In this document: positions 44,113 through 56,444 of the stretch, one piece after another
How positions within the stretch are numbered: the first letter of the stretch is position 1
Layout: each line of letters opens with the position of its first letter
Assembly (NCBI GenBank): GCA_014607495.2
Contig: CP053162.1
Span: forward strand, 2,116,469 to 2,180,468
Length of the DNA stretch: 64,000 nt
Reading direction: 5' to 3'
From: Carposina sasakii
Taxonomy: Eukaryota > Arthropoda > Insecta > Lepidoptera > Carposinidae
The notes under the pieces: generated by a model
The model's input: only the letters and a program-made list of their open reading frames with translations
The model's database searches: none
What the model was told of the DNA's origin: nothing
Program-made: the position numbers and the translations under genes

Positions 44113-44386
44113 TTTCCTTTCCGCCATACTGTAACAATACACGGCGGATGACGGTGAGATATCTGTATCAAACATTGATGTAGAATTTTATAGAGAAACA
44201 AATCAGTTAAAAATGTTCCAGTGTCAGAATCAAGATTTAAATAAGTAGATAATATTAATTTGTGTATTATATTTGGGTGCTAAACGTAGAATAATGAGTT
44301 CTTGCCTCTGAGGTGATAAAAAATTCAATAAGCTATATAGATTTTCTACTACAAATAAACCACGTGTAAAGTTACAACCTCGTTAT

Positions 44387-44597
44387 CATCATCATTCATC
44401 ATTTACAGCCCTGAGAAGTCCACTGTTGGACATAGGCCTCCCCCAACAACCTCCATTCCGACCGGTCGGAAGCAGCCTGCATCCAACCGACGCCCGCAAC
44501 CTTGGCCAGGTCATCCGTCCACCTCGCGGGTGGCCTTCCCACGCTGCGCTTGCCGATACGTGGTATCCACTCTAGAACTTTCCGACTCCATCGGCCA
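44387..44597 (-). mobile_element. RTE 3'-end insertion, 211 bp
   Basis: ATC-repeat tail at the left, then the RTE 3' end, cut at CCGACTCCATCGGCCA. Flanked by TCGTTAT (44380-44386 and 44598-44604), a 7-bp duplication. The 74-codon frame at 44399-44623 is the RTE C-terminus (VLEWIPRIGKRSVGRPPARW). Confidence 0.85.
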
Positions 44598-44622
44598 TCG
44601 TTATACCTAATCATTAACACCA

Positions 44623-44626
<4 letters not shown>

Positions 44627-44662
<36 letters not shown>
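44627..44662. repeat. (AT)n microsatellite
   Basis: About 18 uninterrupted AT units, 20 bp after the RTE insertion. Confidence 0.95.
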
Positions 44663-44666
<4 letters not shown>

Positions 44667-44692
44667 CTGTGAATAGCTTATACCTAGTTTAA

Positions 44693-45230
44693 CTCTTTCA
44701 GTCTTGGTGGTTAGTGTCACTAACCACCTATTTCTGAATTTTTTTATTAAAATCTATGCCATCTACTTATAATCGGTTGAACTATCATGAAAGTTCGATT
44801 CATGCTTGACAAGATACGACCGAATATACCGTCAAATGAAAGAATGACAACTCAATTTAGTTGAATTGAATATTGCACTTACGTAATTTTAATTGCGTGT
44901 TTTATAAAAAAAATAACAGGTAAGTAAGTTAGCTTTTATCTTCAATGTTTTTTATTAACTTTATTCTCATTTATCTGTTTTATATATATTTACATGAAAA
45001 TACTACTACTCTTAAGTTTTTTGCAGTGTATTCACATTGAAATGCGTAAATTATCATTAATAGTTTGTATCAATAGTCATGGTGGTTAGTGGCACTAACC
45101 ACCTCATTTTTCGAAAACCTTAATAAATTTTTTTTTTTCCTACTTTATATGATTTTTTTATTGTTAATAATGCTAAAACTTACATACATATGTTAAAAAT
45201 ATTCTTAATCTAAAAGCGTGACGGAAAGAG
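44693..45230. mobile_element. TTAA-flanked element with paired palindromes (538 bp)
   Basis: TIRs CTCTTTCAGTC and (right end complement) CTCTTTCCGTC, with TTAA at 44689-44692 and 45231-45234, as piggyBac-type elements leave. It contains GGTGGTTAGTG-n-CACTAACCACC at both 44706-44728 and 45081-45103. No transposase frame. Confidence 0.75.
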
Positions 45231-45234
45231 TTAA

Positions 45235-46480
45235 AGCTTTTTATTAGTAAGGCCTTTATATACATGTTAATTAATGATAACTTGATAATTTGATTAACTA
45301 ATAGCCACATGTTCAATTGTATAATTTTAAGTGTAAGATGGATGCCATTAGATATAGACAGATTGATTTAACCAACATTGTTTATGGATGAGTGGAGCCT
45401 GATTTGATCCTTGCGAGTATATTAGCTTAAAGGAAATATAGTCTTCTCCACACTATTCTACCTCTATGTCAGTTAGGAGAAAGGTCCCGTAACAATAGTG
45501 TGATACAGTATGTGACAACATCGAGTGCGATCTGTACTGTACTGGGTTAGATCAGAACAGGGCAGGATTGGAGTGGGCTTTGGCTAGATGTTATAGAAAT
45601 TAGGTAACCTACATTTATAACCTACACCAAACTACTCGTACCTAAGCAAGCAAATTTAAGGTAGGTATTCAGCCTTTTTAAATTTTATTAAGGTTTGATT
45701 TTTATTAATGTTATAAATGCGAAAGTAACTCTGTCTGTCGGGTTTTCACTCTAAAACTACTGAACTGATTTAAAGGAAATTTAGCACAGAGATAGTTTAG
45801 GGCCTGAGGACAGATATAGGCTACTTTTTATCGCGGGAAAGTATTTTTATCCTAGATAATTTCGAAGTTTTGTTTTTTCTGCAGCACTATTAATTTATAT
45901 AATCTATAGGTACTTAAAGAGCAAAAAAATATATTTCTATACTTTCTCTCTTTATTTCTTCAGTAGGTAAACCTTTTGTGGCTGAATGGATATTGATGAA
46001 TTGAGTGACAGAGACTACTCTTAAGATTTTTTGATCCAATCCGTAAGCATAAGGGAAGCGAAGCATAACTTTAACTCCGTAATATCTGTCTGAGCATTTC
46101 TATTAGATTTGAGTTTTGAATAACTATCTAATTTCGCTGTTTTTGATACCTACTATAAAATTACCCCTATCTCGATATTCTTTTGTAAGGTGCCTATGTT
46201 TTTATAGTTCCTACTTACTAAGATGTTAACTTACATAGGTGAACATGAACTATGTAAAATTTTCTGCCTATCAACTTACTTTACTGACGAATATAAGCTA
46301 CATATTATAGTAAGATTTACGTTAATCTATGTCTTTCTAATATAATAATATGCTCTTTATACCAGCGTTTCTCCTAAACAATAAAATTAAACTTAATTTT
46401 ACTGAATTAAGAAAATCATTCCCCTTTCTTAATAGAATTCCATAGCTAAATGGCAACTTAACGCGCACTTGCAACTTATT
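45235..46480. other. intergenic with a Helitron remnant
   Basis: 45700-45885 matches the Helitron body (ATAAATGCGAAAGTAACTCT, GATATAGGCTACTTTTTATC) but lacks the CTAG end. Otherwise nothing recognised. Confidence 0.5.
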
Positions 46481-46548
46481 AGGCTGTATGGGCTTAGTTC
46501 CCCTTGCCTTTCCTTCGGGATAAACTGAAAAAAAAAAAAAAAAAAAAA
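46481..46548 (+). mobile_element. 68-bp poly(A) retroposon with 12-bp target duplication
   Basis: A 47-bp body ending CTTTCCTTCGGGATAAACTG plus about 21 A, flanked by exact TTGCAACTTATT (46469-46480 and 46549-46560). A similar CTTTCTTCGGGATAAAC end followed by an A-rich stretch occurs at about 32476, so the body is the 3' end of a retroposed family. Confidence 0.85.
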
Positions 46549-46560
46549 TTGCAACTTATT

Positions 46561-47294
46561 TTTGTGCCTTCGTACCACCCTACTGCACTCCAGCCGGTGT
46601 TTTCTGATACGAGAGCCCAGTCAGCGTCAACGAAACGCGGCGCGTTGACGTTTACGTTACTTTCAAACAAACACACCAACAATATCACCTAAATAAAATA
46701 CTAGCCAAAAAAAATTTAAAAAGGCAATCCACAAAAAATGTCCTAACTAGGCTGTATAATTTGCAAATTCTTTTGCCTGTGAAAAAAAAGTAAGGCGGGA
46801 AAATGCGCGGGCTGATCAATTTTAAAATCTCCCTTTTTGTTTTAATTTCTTTGTATACATAATTTTAATAAAGTGTAGTTATTTAGTAATTTTATTAATA
46901 AAATATGAGTATATTAATTAGTTTTTTGTGTGAAGAGTGCGTTTATGGCAGAGCGTGATGTATTGGAAGAGGGTGCTGCTTACTGCAGCATTTACCACCA
47001 TTATAAATGTCAACAGCGAACATTGGTTCGGGAATGATGTAAGTACCTACTCTATCATATAATCCGAGTTAAAGCGTTTTTCATATTGGTATTTTTTAAG
47101 ATTCTTGCTTATGAATATGTTCAAAAATCTTTTGAAAAGATTAGCACGATTTTGTATGAATTTCTTTCTCTATATTCACACTACAGGTCTTGTGTACAAA
47201 AAAGAATAAGATGTCAAACTTACCTTACCCATAATATAGGGTTAAAGCTATGTAAAATCATAAAGCAAGCAGTTATTAAGTTTATCCTGTCTAT
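46561..47294. other. intergenic, no recognisable feature
   Basis: 46625-46652 has a small hairpin (GTCAACG…CGTTGAC). A 106-codon frame at 47086-47406 has no support and runs into a MITE. Confidence 0.4.
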
Positions 47295-47475
47295 AGGCTA
47301 TCTTTCCACCAGATGTGTATGCTGTGTTACTGCCGACTACAGATGCGTGTTATCAATAATTCCACTGGTCCTTGATGTCAATGAATTTGATTGGTGGATC
47401 CACTAATCAAATTCATTGACATAAACAAACGCATTCATACCAACGTAGCACAAATCTCTCGTGGAAAGACAGCCT
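47295..47475. mobile_element. inverted-repeat MITE (about 180 bp)
   Basis: GGCTATCTTTCCACCAGATG pairs with CTCTCGTGGAAAGACAGCC; the centre is an exact hairpin (AATGAATTTGATTGGTGGAT against CCACTAATCAAATTCATT). Relative at 23918-24066. Confidence 0.75.
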
Positions 47476-47874
47476 TATGGTATCGGACAATATCTACGTA
47501 AATATTTAATCATGTTGGTACAAGCAATTAACGTAATTCCCTATGGTACCCTATCTTAAAAGTTTCCTTGTTTCTGTTTTAAAGTTCCAATACTTTTAGG
47601 ACTTTTCAATAAAGAGTACGACGTTGTAAAGAGTTATATATCCCGTGACCCAAATCATGTCGGCATCACAGCATTTCCTTAGTCAGCGATTTATTAGTAG
47701 AACATAAATTCATTGTCTTCTCCCGTAGGTGCATAGTAACATAGTAGGTAATCAGATTCACTGCCTACTCAAACTACGACTATGTTGTCGTGCAAACCAA
47801 CTTCGTTATAAGTACGAGCTCAAGATTTGATTAATATTTATAGACTACAAAGATAAAAAGTCTAGAAGAAGTCC

Positions 47875-48025
47875 TGCTGATGCGAGGTTGCACTAGAATA
47901 CATGAGCTGCATCTCCTTCCGTTCCGTTTACATCTGTCCCTGATGTGCTAACCGAGGCTGTGGGATTTCCTGTATGAACCTGCAGTTCTAGCTACCCCAT
48001 CCATACAGCCTTGTGTGTATTGAGA
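47875..48025 (+). mobile_element. SINE-like repeat C
   Basis: AATACATGAGCTGCATCTCC, GTTTACATCTGTCCCTGATG, GGCTGTGGGATTTCCTGTAT, CTGCAGTTCTAGCTACCCCA. Confidence 0.65.
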
Positions 48026-48454
48026 AGTGGGGCGAGAAGTGAGCCAATAACATGAGATAATTCAGGAGAGACGTTAAGTATTGCATCAAAAGAAGATGGA
48101 ACATACCTAGGATAATAATCACCTTCAATAATAAATTCTCAAGTGATCAGAGCCAAAAAAACGAAGCTTATTTCTTGAACCGCATTCTTTATCTTTTGGA
48201 AACCAATAGAGGATGTTCTTTTTTATATACTACCTATATACCATCTATACAGCTAACCCACTGGTGAGTAAAGGTATAATATCTTTATAGCGGATCTCTG
48301 TCCGGTGTCATCCTCATACAAGAGAGTAACGAACGCCCGTATTCTTTGTGGAACTCGAAAAAGAGATGAAATTACCTTCTTTAATATGAGTATAATTCTT
48401 CAATAGTTGAGTTCACGATCAAAGATACAAGGGTATGACATACTCGTACATACC

Positions 48455-48545
48455 TACATACATATAATTACGCCTTAATCCCTGACGGGGTAGGCAGAGC
48501 ACCAAGGGCTGATAGAACCACATGGTGCCACTTCTGACCAGTGAC
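48455..48545 (+). mobile_element. SINE-like repeat D, head fragment
   Basis: ACATACATATAATTACGCCT, GGGTAGGCAGAGCACCAAGG, CACATGGTGCCACTTCTGAC, then it stops. Confidence 0.7.
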
Positions 48546-48814
48546 TTGAACTAAATAAGTATTTAGGCTAACAAAATGGCGAGTGTCTCCAATCTAATAC
48601 CGGTGGCCGAGTCAAATGGTTCACAGATGTCAAGGTTCACAAGCATTTCGAACAATGAGAGGAATTTCTTGTCATGCACATAATATAAGAATTACTGTGA
48701 CAGAGGAACCTTGACCGGAGGTCAGGCTGCTTAAGCAGAATTCCTCTTACCCTATTATTGATGCGAAAGTTTGAGAAGAGATAGAGATGAATGGATAGAA
48801 GTTACTATGCTAAA

Positions 48815-48897
48815 CGTAACTGAGGGATTTCCTTTATGATCCTGCAGTTTTGGCCCTCATTTCGGGAACACATTAGTGTCTTTATGTATGTAAGTAG
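48815..48897 (+). mobile_element. SINE-like repeat C, tail fragment
   Basis: CTAAACGTAACTGAGGGATT, GATCCTGCAGTTTTGGCC, then a TTTATGTATGTAAG tail. Confidence 0.6.
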
Positions 48898-49074
48898 GTA
48901 ATTAAGCTTGAATAGCATACCTACAAGCAACAATAATTCCTAGTAGTATGCGAACTCGGAGGATTTTTTTCCAGAAACTACATTCAACAATGCCAAAAAC
49001 GTTATGATTACCAAATACTTCGTTACTTCCTTAGACTAATGAATGTAGGTAGGTATGTAAGATTAGAAAAGTGT

Positions 49075-49165
49075 GGTTTTCTAGGAAACGGTGTCGTCAT
49101 ATAACGGCCAAGAAGGAACTATTCAAAGGTCGGCACCGTTAAAACTGTCGCTATTAGGATGTCAT
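49075..49165 (+). mobile_element. MITE fragment related to 28077-28200
   Basis: GGTTTTCTAGGAAACGGTGT and CGTCATATAACGGCC parallel the 28.1 kb element. Confidence 0.45.
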
Positions 49166-50050
49166 AGCTTAAGGTAGATAAACGTGTGTGTAAATGTACT
49201 TTGCTTTATATATAGAATTAAAGTAGTTAGGTATAATATATAATAGCATAAATACGAGTAGGCCCATAGATCTAAATCTCTGTCCAAATTAGGAAACGGT
49301 CGGAGCAATTACAGTGCATGAAACTTATGGCCAGTTAAAGCTTACTGTCGAAATAACTTGGCCATACAATACAAAATTTAATAACTCTACACATAAAGAT
49401 TAATGTATATTTTATATGTGTGTAATTCATGCGTTCTTTGACCATAGATAAATGTAATATCTACCTGTCTAAAAATTGCATAAACTCAAATGTAAAAACA
49501 AAAGAAGGTTTTTTATTTACTTTGTTAACTTTTGGCTATAACTGGGTATGAATTATTTCTACACCTACTAAATGTACTAAATACTGAATAAAGTCTTCCC
49601 CAGATGGTATCGATACTATTACAAAATCGCGGTTAAGTTAGACATATTGTTTAAAAATGACATTTGACGGAAAAATGCAGGGAATATCTGTAAATTTTAG
49701 GTTCCAAAGTCTCGTACTCTGACATAAATTTTTACTATGGTTATTTTTGAAAAGTATTTTTTACTGTAATTTACAAGGGATTATAATATAAAAGAATTAG
49801 GCAATTAGGTACTTTACTATAACTTCACTTTCGATTTTACATGAATGTCCGTACACGTGAATAATATTGTAAATATAATTTAACCGACACCACGATTGAG
49901 TTGTCAGCTGGGAAATCTATTCATTGGCGTGTTACCTCTATTGTGGTTGTTTGTGCAATGTGCTCTAATTATTTTGTTGAAATATGTTTTAGTTACGATT
50001 TTGTTCACGTTGGACAGCGTTTTTAGACTTTTTGGCCAAGCTCTATTATA
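49166..50050. other. intergenic, no recognisable feature
   Basis: AT-rich; no gene or TIR pair recognised. Confidence 0.4.
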
Positions 50051-51349
50051 CAGAATGATTTTTAGTTGTCAACTTTCCCGAAAACTACGGAATCACGATA
50101 ATATTTCTCCATGGAAGCATACCTGGGTAGTGTCTGGTTCCCAAGATATTAGGGTCCAAAGTTGAGTAAAAAGACTGCATTTTTTTTCATAAATGCACAT
50201 AGACGCGCGTAGAAAGATTTTTTCACGAAAAATAATTAGGACAGATATTTATTTTCTATGATAAAACTAGCATAAACACTGGACACTATAAAATGCTCCC
50301 GATCACGTAATATTATTATTTTTTTATATTTACATCGTTTTCCAGCATTTTTTATTATTCTGAAACTTAATTCCGACAAACGTTTCTCTGCCGGATGAGC
50401 CGCCGACGGAACAGTTAGTATGACATTAGCACTCTATGTCTACATCTTATTTCTCTATGACCGAGTAGAAGAATTTTTCGTACACCACCAGTAGAATTTC
50501 GCATTTCGTATTCTGTTTAAATGATAGGAATATCCTTCGTGAATTAATTTATTTTTAAATGAAGCTATTGTACTCTTCATTTAATTTGAATTACTCGCGT
50601 AGACGTTTTACATCAATATATTATATTTGCCAGAAATGCAAAATGGTAACTGGCCTTTTTTACAGTAAAACATTAACGTGGATTTTGAAGGAAACAATTT
50701 CATAATTTTTGAATCAATAGCTTTTAATGTTGTTTCTCTTTACAGGTTAGTGATTAATAAATTACTTAGTACATAAGTGTATAAATCTTCGATAAAAATA
50801 ACTTGTGTAAAATGGTTGTAAAATTCATAAAATAAATTTCTCTTTACAGAGCAACAACTAAACTTTTTGTTTCAATAAATTACATTATTATTACATATTT
50901 TTACTGCGTTTTGAAATTACAATTTCACATTCACTCACTTTAAAAAAATAAATCTAAACCTTTTCATTAACACGTGGTTAACTGATTCCGGGCAAACATA
51001 AAAATTAAAAATGACAGAATGTGAAATTTTATCGTGACTTCAAAACGCGGTAAAAATATATTAATTCAGTGTCAAATCATGCAAAAATAAACTTTGTCGA
51101 CGAATCCTACTCTGGTGAAAGATTCTGTCGTCGATTCACTCATGAATGAATCGTTCTGTCGGCGAAACGTTCGCAGTGGAAAGATTCTGTCGATGAACAA
51201 GTCATGAATGAATCTTTCTGTCGGCGGCTCACCCGGGAGAGAAACGTTTGTCGGAATTAAGATTCAGAATCTTTTTTTGCATAAACTTACTTTATTTGAT
51301 GAATAGAGTACGTACCCTTCGTTAGGGATGCCAATGAAAAAACACCCTG
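50051..51349 (+). mobile_element. MITE family E split by a nested element
   Basis: Left part 50051-50356 (CAGAATGATTTTTAGTTGTC … TTTCCAGCATTTTT), right part 51271-51349 (GCATAAACTTACTTTATTTG … AAAAAACACCCTG). Together they make one full-length family E copy interrupted by the element at 50357-51270. Confidence 0.8.
50357..51270. mobile_element. nested TIR element (914 bp)
   Basis: Long TIRs: ATTCTGAAaCTTAATTCCGA with CAAACGTTTCTCTGCC… at the left, mirrored at 51213-51270. TTAA occurs 10 bp inside each end. Second-order inverted arms lie further in (TTTTTACTGCGTTTTGAAAT near 50898 against 51040-51060). A 62-bp direct repeat (51117-51178 and from 51179) sits in the right half. No transposase. 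Confidence 0.75.
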
Positions 51350-51354
51350 TATAG

Positions 51355-51535
51355 GGGTAGCCTGAACTGAAGCTGTTCTATACTACAGCCACGTTTAGTC
51401 GGGTCAGATGTTAAGAATCAGTGACAAGTTGCTAGCTCATCGCCTTAGAGAACGCCACCTTTCTTAGTCCGCTCTTACGACATGCACGCAAGAAGATGCA
51501 GCTGATATATTCTAGTGAATCCCCGCATAAACGTG
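51355..51535 (-). mobile_element. SINE-like repeat C
   Basis: CAGTGACAAGTTGCTAGCTC, TTAGTCCGCTCTTACGACAT, AGATGCAGCTGATATATTCT. Confidence 0.7.
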
Positions 51536-52621
51536 GCTTTCTATTGAAATAGACGAGTCAGGGACGAACCTCTATCGATTCGATCGAGATTATTATTATC
51601 TAGTACTTTGTCTAAGACCGCAGAACTTATCCAGCCATAGAACAAAAAATATCAGAGAGATACGACAGTATTATTCTACTTGATAGGCAGGTTCTTGACC
51701 GTCAAGTCACCTTGTGGTAATTAATTATTAATTATTATTACTAAATGAGGATGAAAATATTTGTTATTCTTTAAGACATTAGCCTCTAGCCTATGTTGTA
51801 ACGTCGTTTTTAAACCGTGCCCCGTCCGGGCCACGTACACGGCCCGCCCCGGGCACGGCCCGCTCTAATGAGAATCATCCCATGTTGTCATTTTTCTACG
51901 GTCAAAGAACGCTTGAATTATACACTACAGAAAGAAATGCAGTAACAAAACATGGAAACCTAGCCGCCCGCGCCGTCACAACGACTGAGTTTATAGTTAT
52001 TTTATGCCAATTAGGCAACTTGCGCATAGGAAACTGAATTTTACACAAGAATGCGAAAGTCTTACAGAAGAAAGACCTTCGTATTAAATGCATTCTCCAA
52101 TAACACGTCGTACTATAATCCTATTGTTAGAATGTGTCGCCAATACAATGAACTATCGTCAGGGGAAGCTCGGCTGGACGTCTTTATTGATAATTAATTT
52201 GAATACTTTTAAAAACGATGTAAGGAAAATATTATGTCCAAATGTATGTAGTACTAACATACTAACACGCTAGGTACCATCGTTGCCTTATACTATATAT
52301 ACTATTTTTTTTTAAACTAACACTGCTAACGATTTAAAAATGTTATGTGTCAAATACACTTCAAACACTCTGATTATAACGTGTACATAATCTAAGGAAC
52401 CCAATCTGGTTCAAAACTTTGAATTGCACTTAATATTGTACCTTAATAAGATTGAGTTTTGTTTTATGTACCATATTTTCCTAAATAAATAAATTAAAAA
52501 AATTATCTCTAAATACGAGTAGTCTAGTAGTAACTAAAAGATGATGGGCAAAAATGTATGAGATGGATAGTTAATAGGCTATGGCGGCTTTGTTTGCTCA
52601 TAAAAATAATACATTATCAGT
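51536..52621. other. intergenic; short GC-rich hairpin patch
   Basis: 51818-51866 is a GC-rich patch of GGCCCG/CGGGCC words (ACCGTGCCCCGTCCGGGCC … CCCGGGCACGGCCC) able to fold on itself. Nothing else recognised. Confidence 0.45.
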
Positions 52622-52940
52622 GATAAGCGGTGATAGCCCAGAGGTTAAGACGTGCACCTTCCAAACGGGAGGCGTAAGTTCGATCCCAGTCAAGGATTTT
52701 AATGTTGCAAAATTGTCACTTAGCTCGTGCCTCGGATAGCACGTAAAACTGTTGGTCCTGCGCCTGATCACTCTCCGGTCGTGTCGGCTTTCCGTCCCAT
52801 CGGACTATGAGAGTAACGGGATAGAGAGTGCATCTGTGTTTGCGCACACACTTGTGCACTATAATATCTCCTGCGTACCTGGCCAATCTCCGTAGAGATT
52901 GATCGCCTTGGCCGAAATACGATCGGAGATCATCATCATC
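52622..52940 (+). mobile_element. tRNA-derived SINE (family A) with 11-bp target duplication
   Basis: Head GATAGCCCAGAGGTTAAG (A-box region) and AAGTTCGATCCCAGTCAA (B-box), body of 319 bp, tail GATCATCATCATC. Exact duplication ACATTATCAGT at 52611-52621 and 52941-52951. Confidence 0.9.
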
Positions 52941-53382
52941 ACATTATCAGTATTATTAACAATCAATCCTGCGGATTGAAAAAACAGTTGAAAAAACAGT
53001 TATGTAGAATATAGAGTTATTGTATATTTTATAATTCATCTGAGTAAGTATCTAATTAAACTTGCCCGGTTAATTTGCCCCAATCCCACTCCAAAATGAA
53101 ATGAAAAACCGTAAACCAAAAAACAATACAAAAAAGTAGCCTATATCAGCTGAACTGCAACACTCGTAGTATTATTGACACCTCTTTTATAAAAATCGAA
53201 TGAGTAGTAGTGTAGCCGGTATAGAACTTATTGCGTTTGCAGTGGTCATATAAATAATCTTCATACTTCATATTCCATCATCCATATTGATTTAATTACC
53301 TTGATATTCAATTGTTAGACACCCAGACACCAGCTTTTTGCATTGTTTTGCGGTGGCGGGAGTAAGTGTTGAGCCACTGGAT

Positions 53383-53450
53383 AAATGCCTCACCCAAGGC
53401 ACGCTACAAGGCTACTGCCATAAAGGGATTTTGCCCATAGTCACCACTCT
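53383..53450 (-). mobile_element. SINE-like repeat B fragment
   Basis: GCACGCTACAAGGCTACTGC, then TTTTGCCCATAGTCACCACT. Confidence 0.6.
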
Positions 53451-56444
53451 AATTAAACCGTAGATAATAATGGTAAGAAATAAGTTGTAAGACCACAAAT
53501 ACATAAACAAGTATAACACATCATGGGATGAAATATGCTGATACGATGCAACAGAAGAATATAACGGTAACCAAACCATGCACTAGTAACTTTTAAAATA
53601 AACAAAACCGTGCACTTTCAAAGTTCGTGCAAAGCACATCAGTTAAAAGATAACAATCCGTCAAGTCACGAGGTGGATTTGTCAACAAAATTGTCCGAAA
53701 TTGCGAAGCCCAGTCAAAGTTTGTCATAATAATCTGCTATTATTCTACTCCTTTATAGTTTTGGAAAGATTTGAGATGTGCCATTTAATTTTAGTACATT
53801 TATCATAGCAAAAACAAAACGGTTTTATATGGCTTGTCAAAATTTACTCTTAGAGCGTTTTGTTCGTTTAAATACACTATAATGATAATATACTATGAGT
53901 ACATATTAATAGGTAATAAACATTTCTGGAGACCCATCAGTTACTGGTAATATAACAAATCGAACTGGATAGCTTCATAAGATTAAATTATGTATGCTAT
54001 TAATCTTTGGTATAAGAAGTCAGTCGTCAGTCAACTAGCTTCGTGACATACATCAATTAAACGCACCAAAGCTCTTATCAAAATCACGACATAATTGCAA
54101 AAGAGCGTAACTTTGTTCTCACTTGAGATGAGACAGTGAATCGTACTACCCGAATGACAAGCAGAGCATGCGACAAATTGTCGTGTCATTGTGCGAATGA
54201 GTCCGTATTTATTTTTGTGCACATTTAAATAATTTTGAGAGGAAAGTCTCTTTTTTTCTGTGAAATAAGTAGTGAAAGTTTGACGTTAAGAAGGTTTTAG
54301 GTCTACTGATTAAGGCCCACTTGCAGCAAATGCCAAATCGAGAAAATTACTCGTCAGACACATAGGATATCATTACAAAAGCACGTCTAAAGCTAGTTAG
54401 ATACGGTTTAAAAATGACATTAGATAGCAAAATGTGCGGAATTTCTATCTAATTTAAAAATATTTAGCTTAAATAATGTTTAAATTCCTTTATAATAACA
54501 CTCCTGTCGTCTTACTTTTCTTAACATAAACATAATGAACGATCATGTGTGCTAATTCTTGTTTTACTTAAATCTAGATTTACGCATTTGCTGCTAGTGA
54601 ACCAAGATTCTTAATAAGTTATTGAATTAAATCAAGTATGATCAATGGCTACTAAATTAATTACCAAAGTATATTTAATTCAAGATCAATGCGTGTCAGC
54701 CATGCCAAACTCTATATTATACGAATGGTCAATGCCCAATATCTGTATTATTATCAATTTAGTAATATTTCTAGATGTTACGAAAGCTATAGGTATTTTA
54801 AAAGCTAAATTATAAATGTGAAATAGATGACAAGAAGCCATACTAGTTATCCCTGCCAGATTTTTCTCGAACGTTATACTGAAGTGCTCTATCTAGAATC
54901 TATTTCCTCTGAGTCAAAGCTCCAACGAGAATCTATAGCGGCACTAATAATGACAATGTGCAAGCATTGTATAGAAGTGTCATCGTACCGCGATACGCTT
55001 CGCATGGAAACAACTGTAGTTTTATTTGAAATTCCACAATTTAGCGGCTACACAAAATCTTTTAGATTTGACTATTCAGTTCAGTTTCTTAGAATAATAA
55101 TTCGCTCTACGGGGCGAAGATTTAAGTTCAGTTCTTTTAAATATTCATTTTCACACACTTTCTGCTGAGAGTGATGATTGCGGTGTTCGCCGAAGGGTTA
55201 TAGTTGAGTACCTAGTGTAAACACAAAGTTAGATATGCTAATGCATAGATGATCCAATAGGAGTGAATATATGAAATGTGATTGAGATGATGACAAACAA
55301 AACGCAGCCAAAACTACTGGGCACAGGAAGCCGACACGTGAATGATACTTGTAAAAGGTAGGCGCTAAGAAAGGATTTCACAAGAAACTTCATAGGAACT
55401 GAAGAAAGAGGAATTATAATGTTTATCACGAAGTCGTGGGCGGCCACTTGTAAGTCATAAAACTCTAAAAAAATCATATATGCGTGAAAGGTACATAAAA
55501 ACTTTAATATCAAAGCGTCATCGATCATTAAAACGTTCATAGAAAGTGAACAGGTAGATAAAGAGGAAATTAAAAGACACTCTATTATTTGCAACCTAAT
55601 TAAAAAAGGTCATTTTGCAAACAAGTATGCTGTAATTGCCGCTTCATAAGTCGTTTAATAATCATCACGATAGAAATCTCAACACTCTCTCGCGCTAAAA
55701 CAATTAAAGCAACGCCCATAAAAGGTGGTAAGCAGTAAAGTAACATACTACATACCGTTTTAGTATAACAATAGTAGCAAAACGCCAACTTTCGTAAAGT
55801 ATGCTAAGTAGCTAATGCTGAAACTGGGCTTATTTTGCATAATAACCTTATTAAGAATACTGGAGAACGTTGCAGTATGTATGCAATTGTTGGTTGTCAG
55901 CTTTTTAGTCTGATATTAAACAATTGTAGCTGGTTGTTAGCAGCATACTAGAAAAGGAAATGTAGAAGTTTGCTTCTATGTAATCCCTAGATACCTACTT
56001 AATTATCTTTAAGGTGCCATTGCCAAAGAATATATAGTATTCGTCTTACCATTACAGAAATGGATGCAAAAAGTTCGGGGCATAGAAAAAAATCACTTTT
56101 TTTACTTATCAGAATCGAGGTCACCGGTTAGTGTAAGGCCCGATATTAGGCGAACCCTAGTTTAAACAATATAGGACACCAAAGCCCTATTTATTATATA
56201 CGGAAACAAGCAAAACACGCGACGTAATTACAGTTCATACATCTGCAGATAACACTAGAAATTGCACTTACGCCACGGCGAACGCAGCGGAGCGCATGAA
56301 TAGATGAGATGCTGCGATAATTTCCATACTTCCTTCTCACTGCTGTAGAAAGTTGGGATTTATGAAAAGGCGTGTAATTTTTATGACCAGATTCGGATGA
56401 AATCACACACATAACTTATATAGAAGAATAAATAAGGTGTTCAT
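53451..56444. other. intergenic, about 3 kb with no supported gene
   Basis: Two longer frames (54827-55168 +, 113 codons; 55238-55594 -, 118 codons) lack splice context, start context and any family motif. A short Helitron-like scrap (GAAGTCGTGGGCGGCCACTT) lies at about 55432. Confidence 0.4.

Noticed and set aside
54827..55594. Two 113-118 codon open frames on opposite strands
   Set aside because: No recognised motif, no start or splice context, and amino-acid composition that follows the AT-rich base composition.
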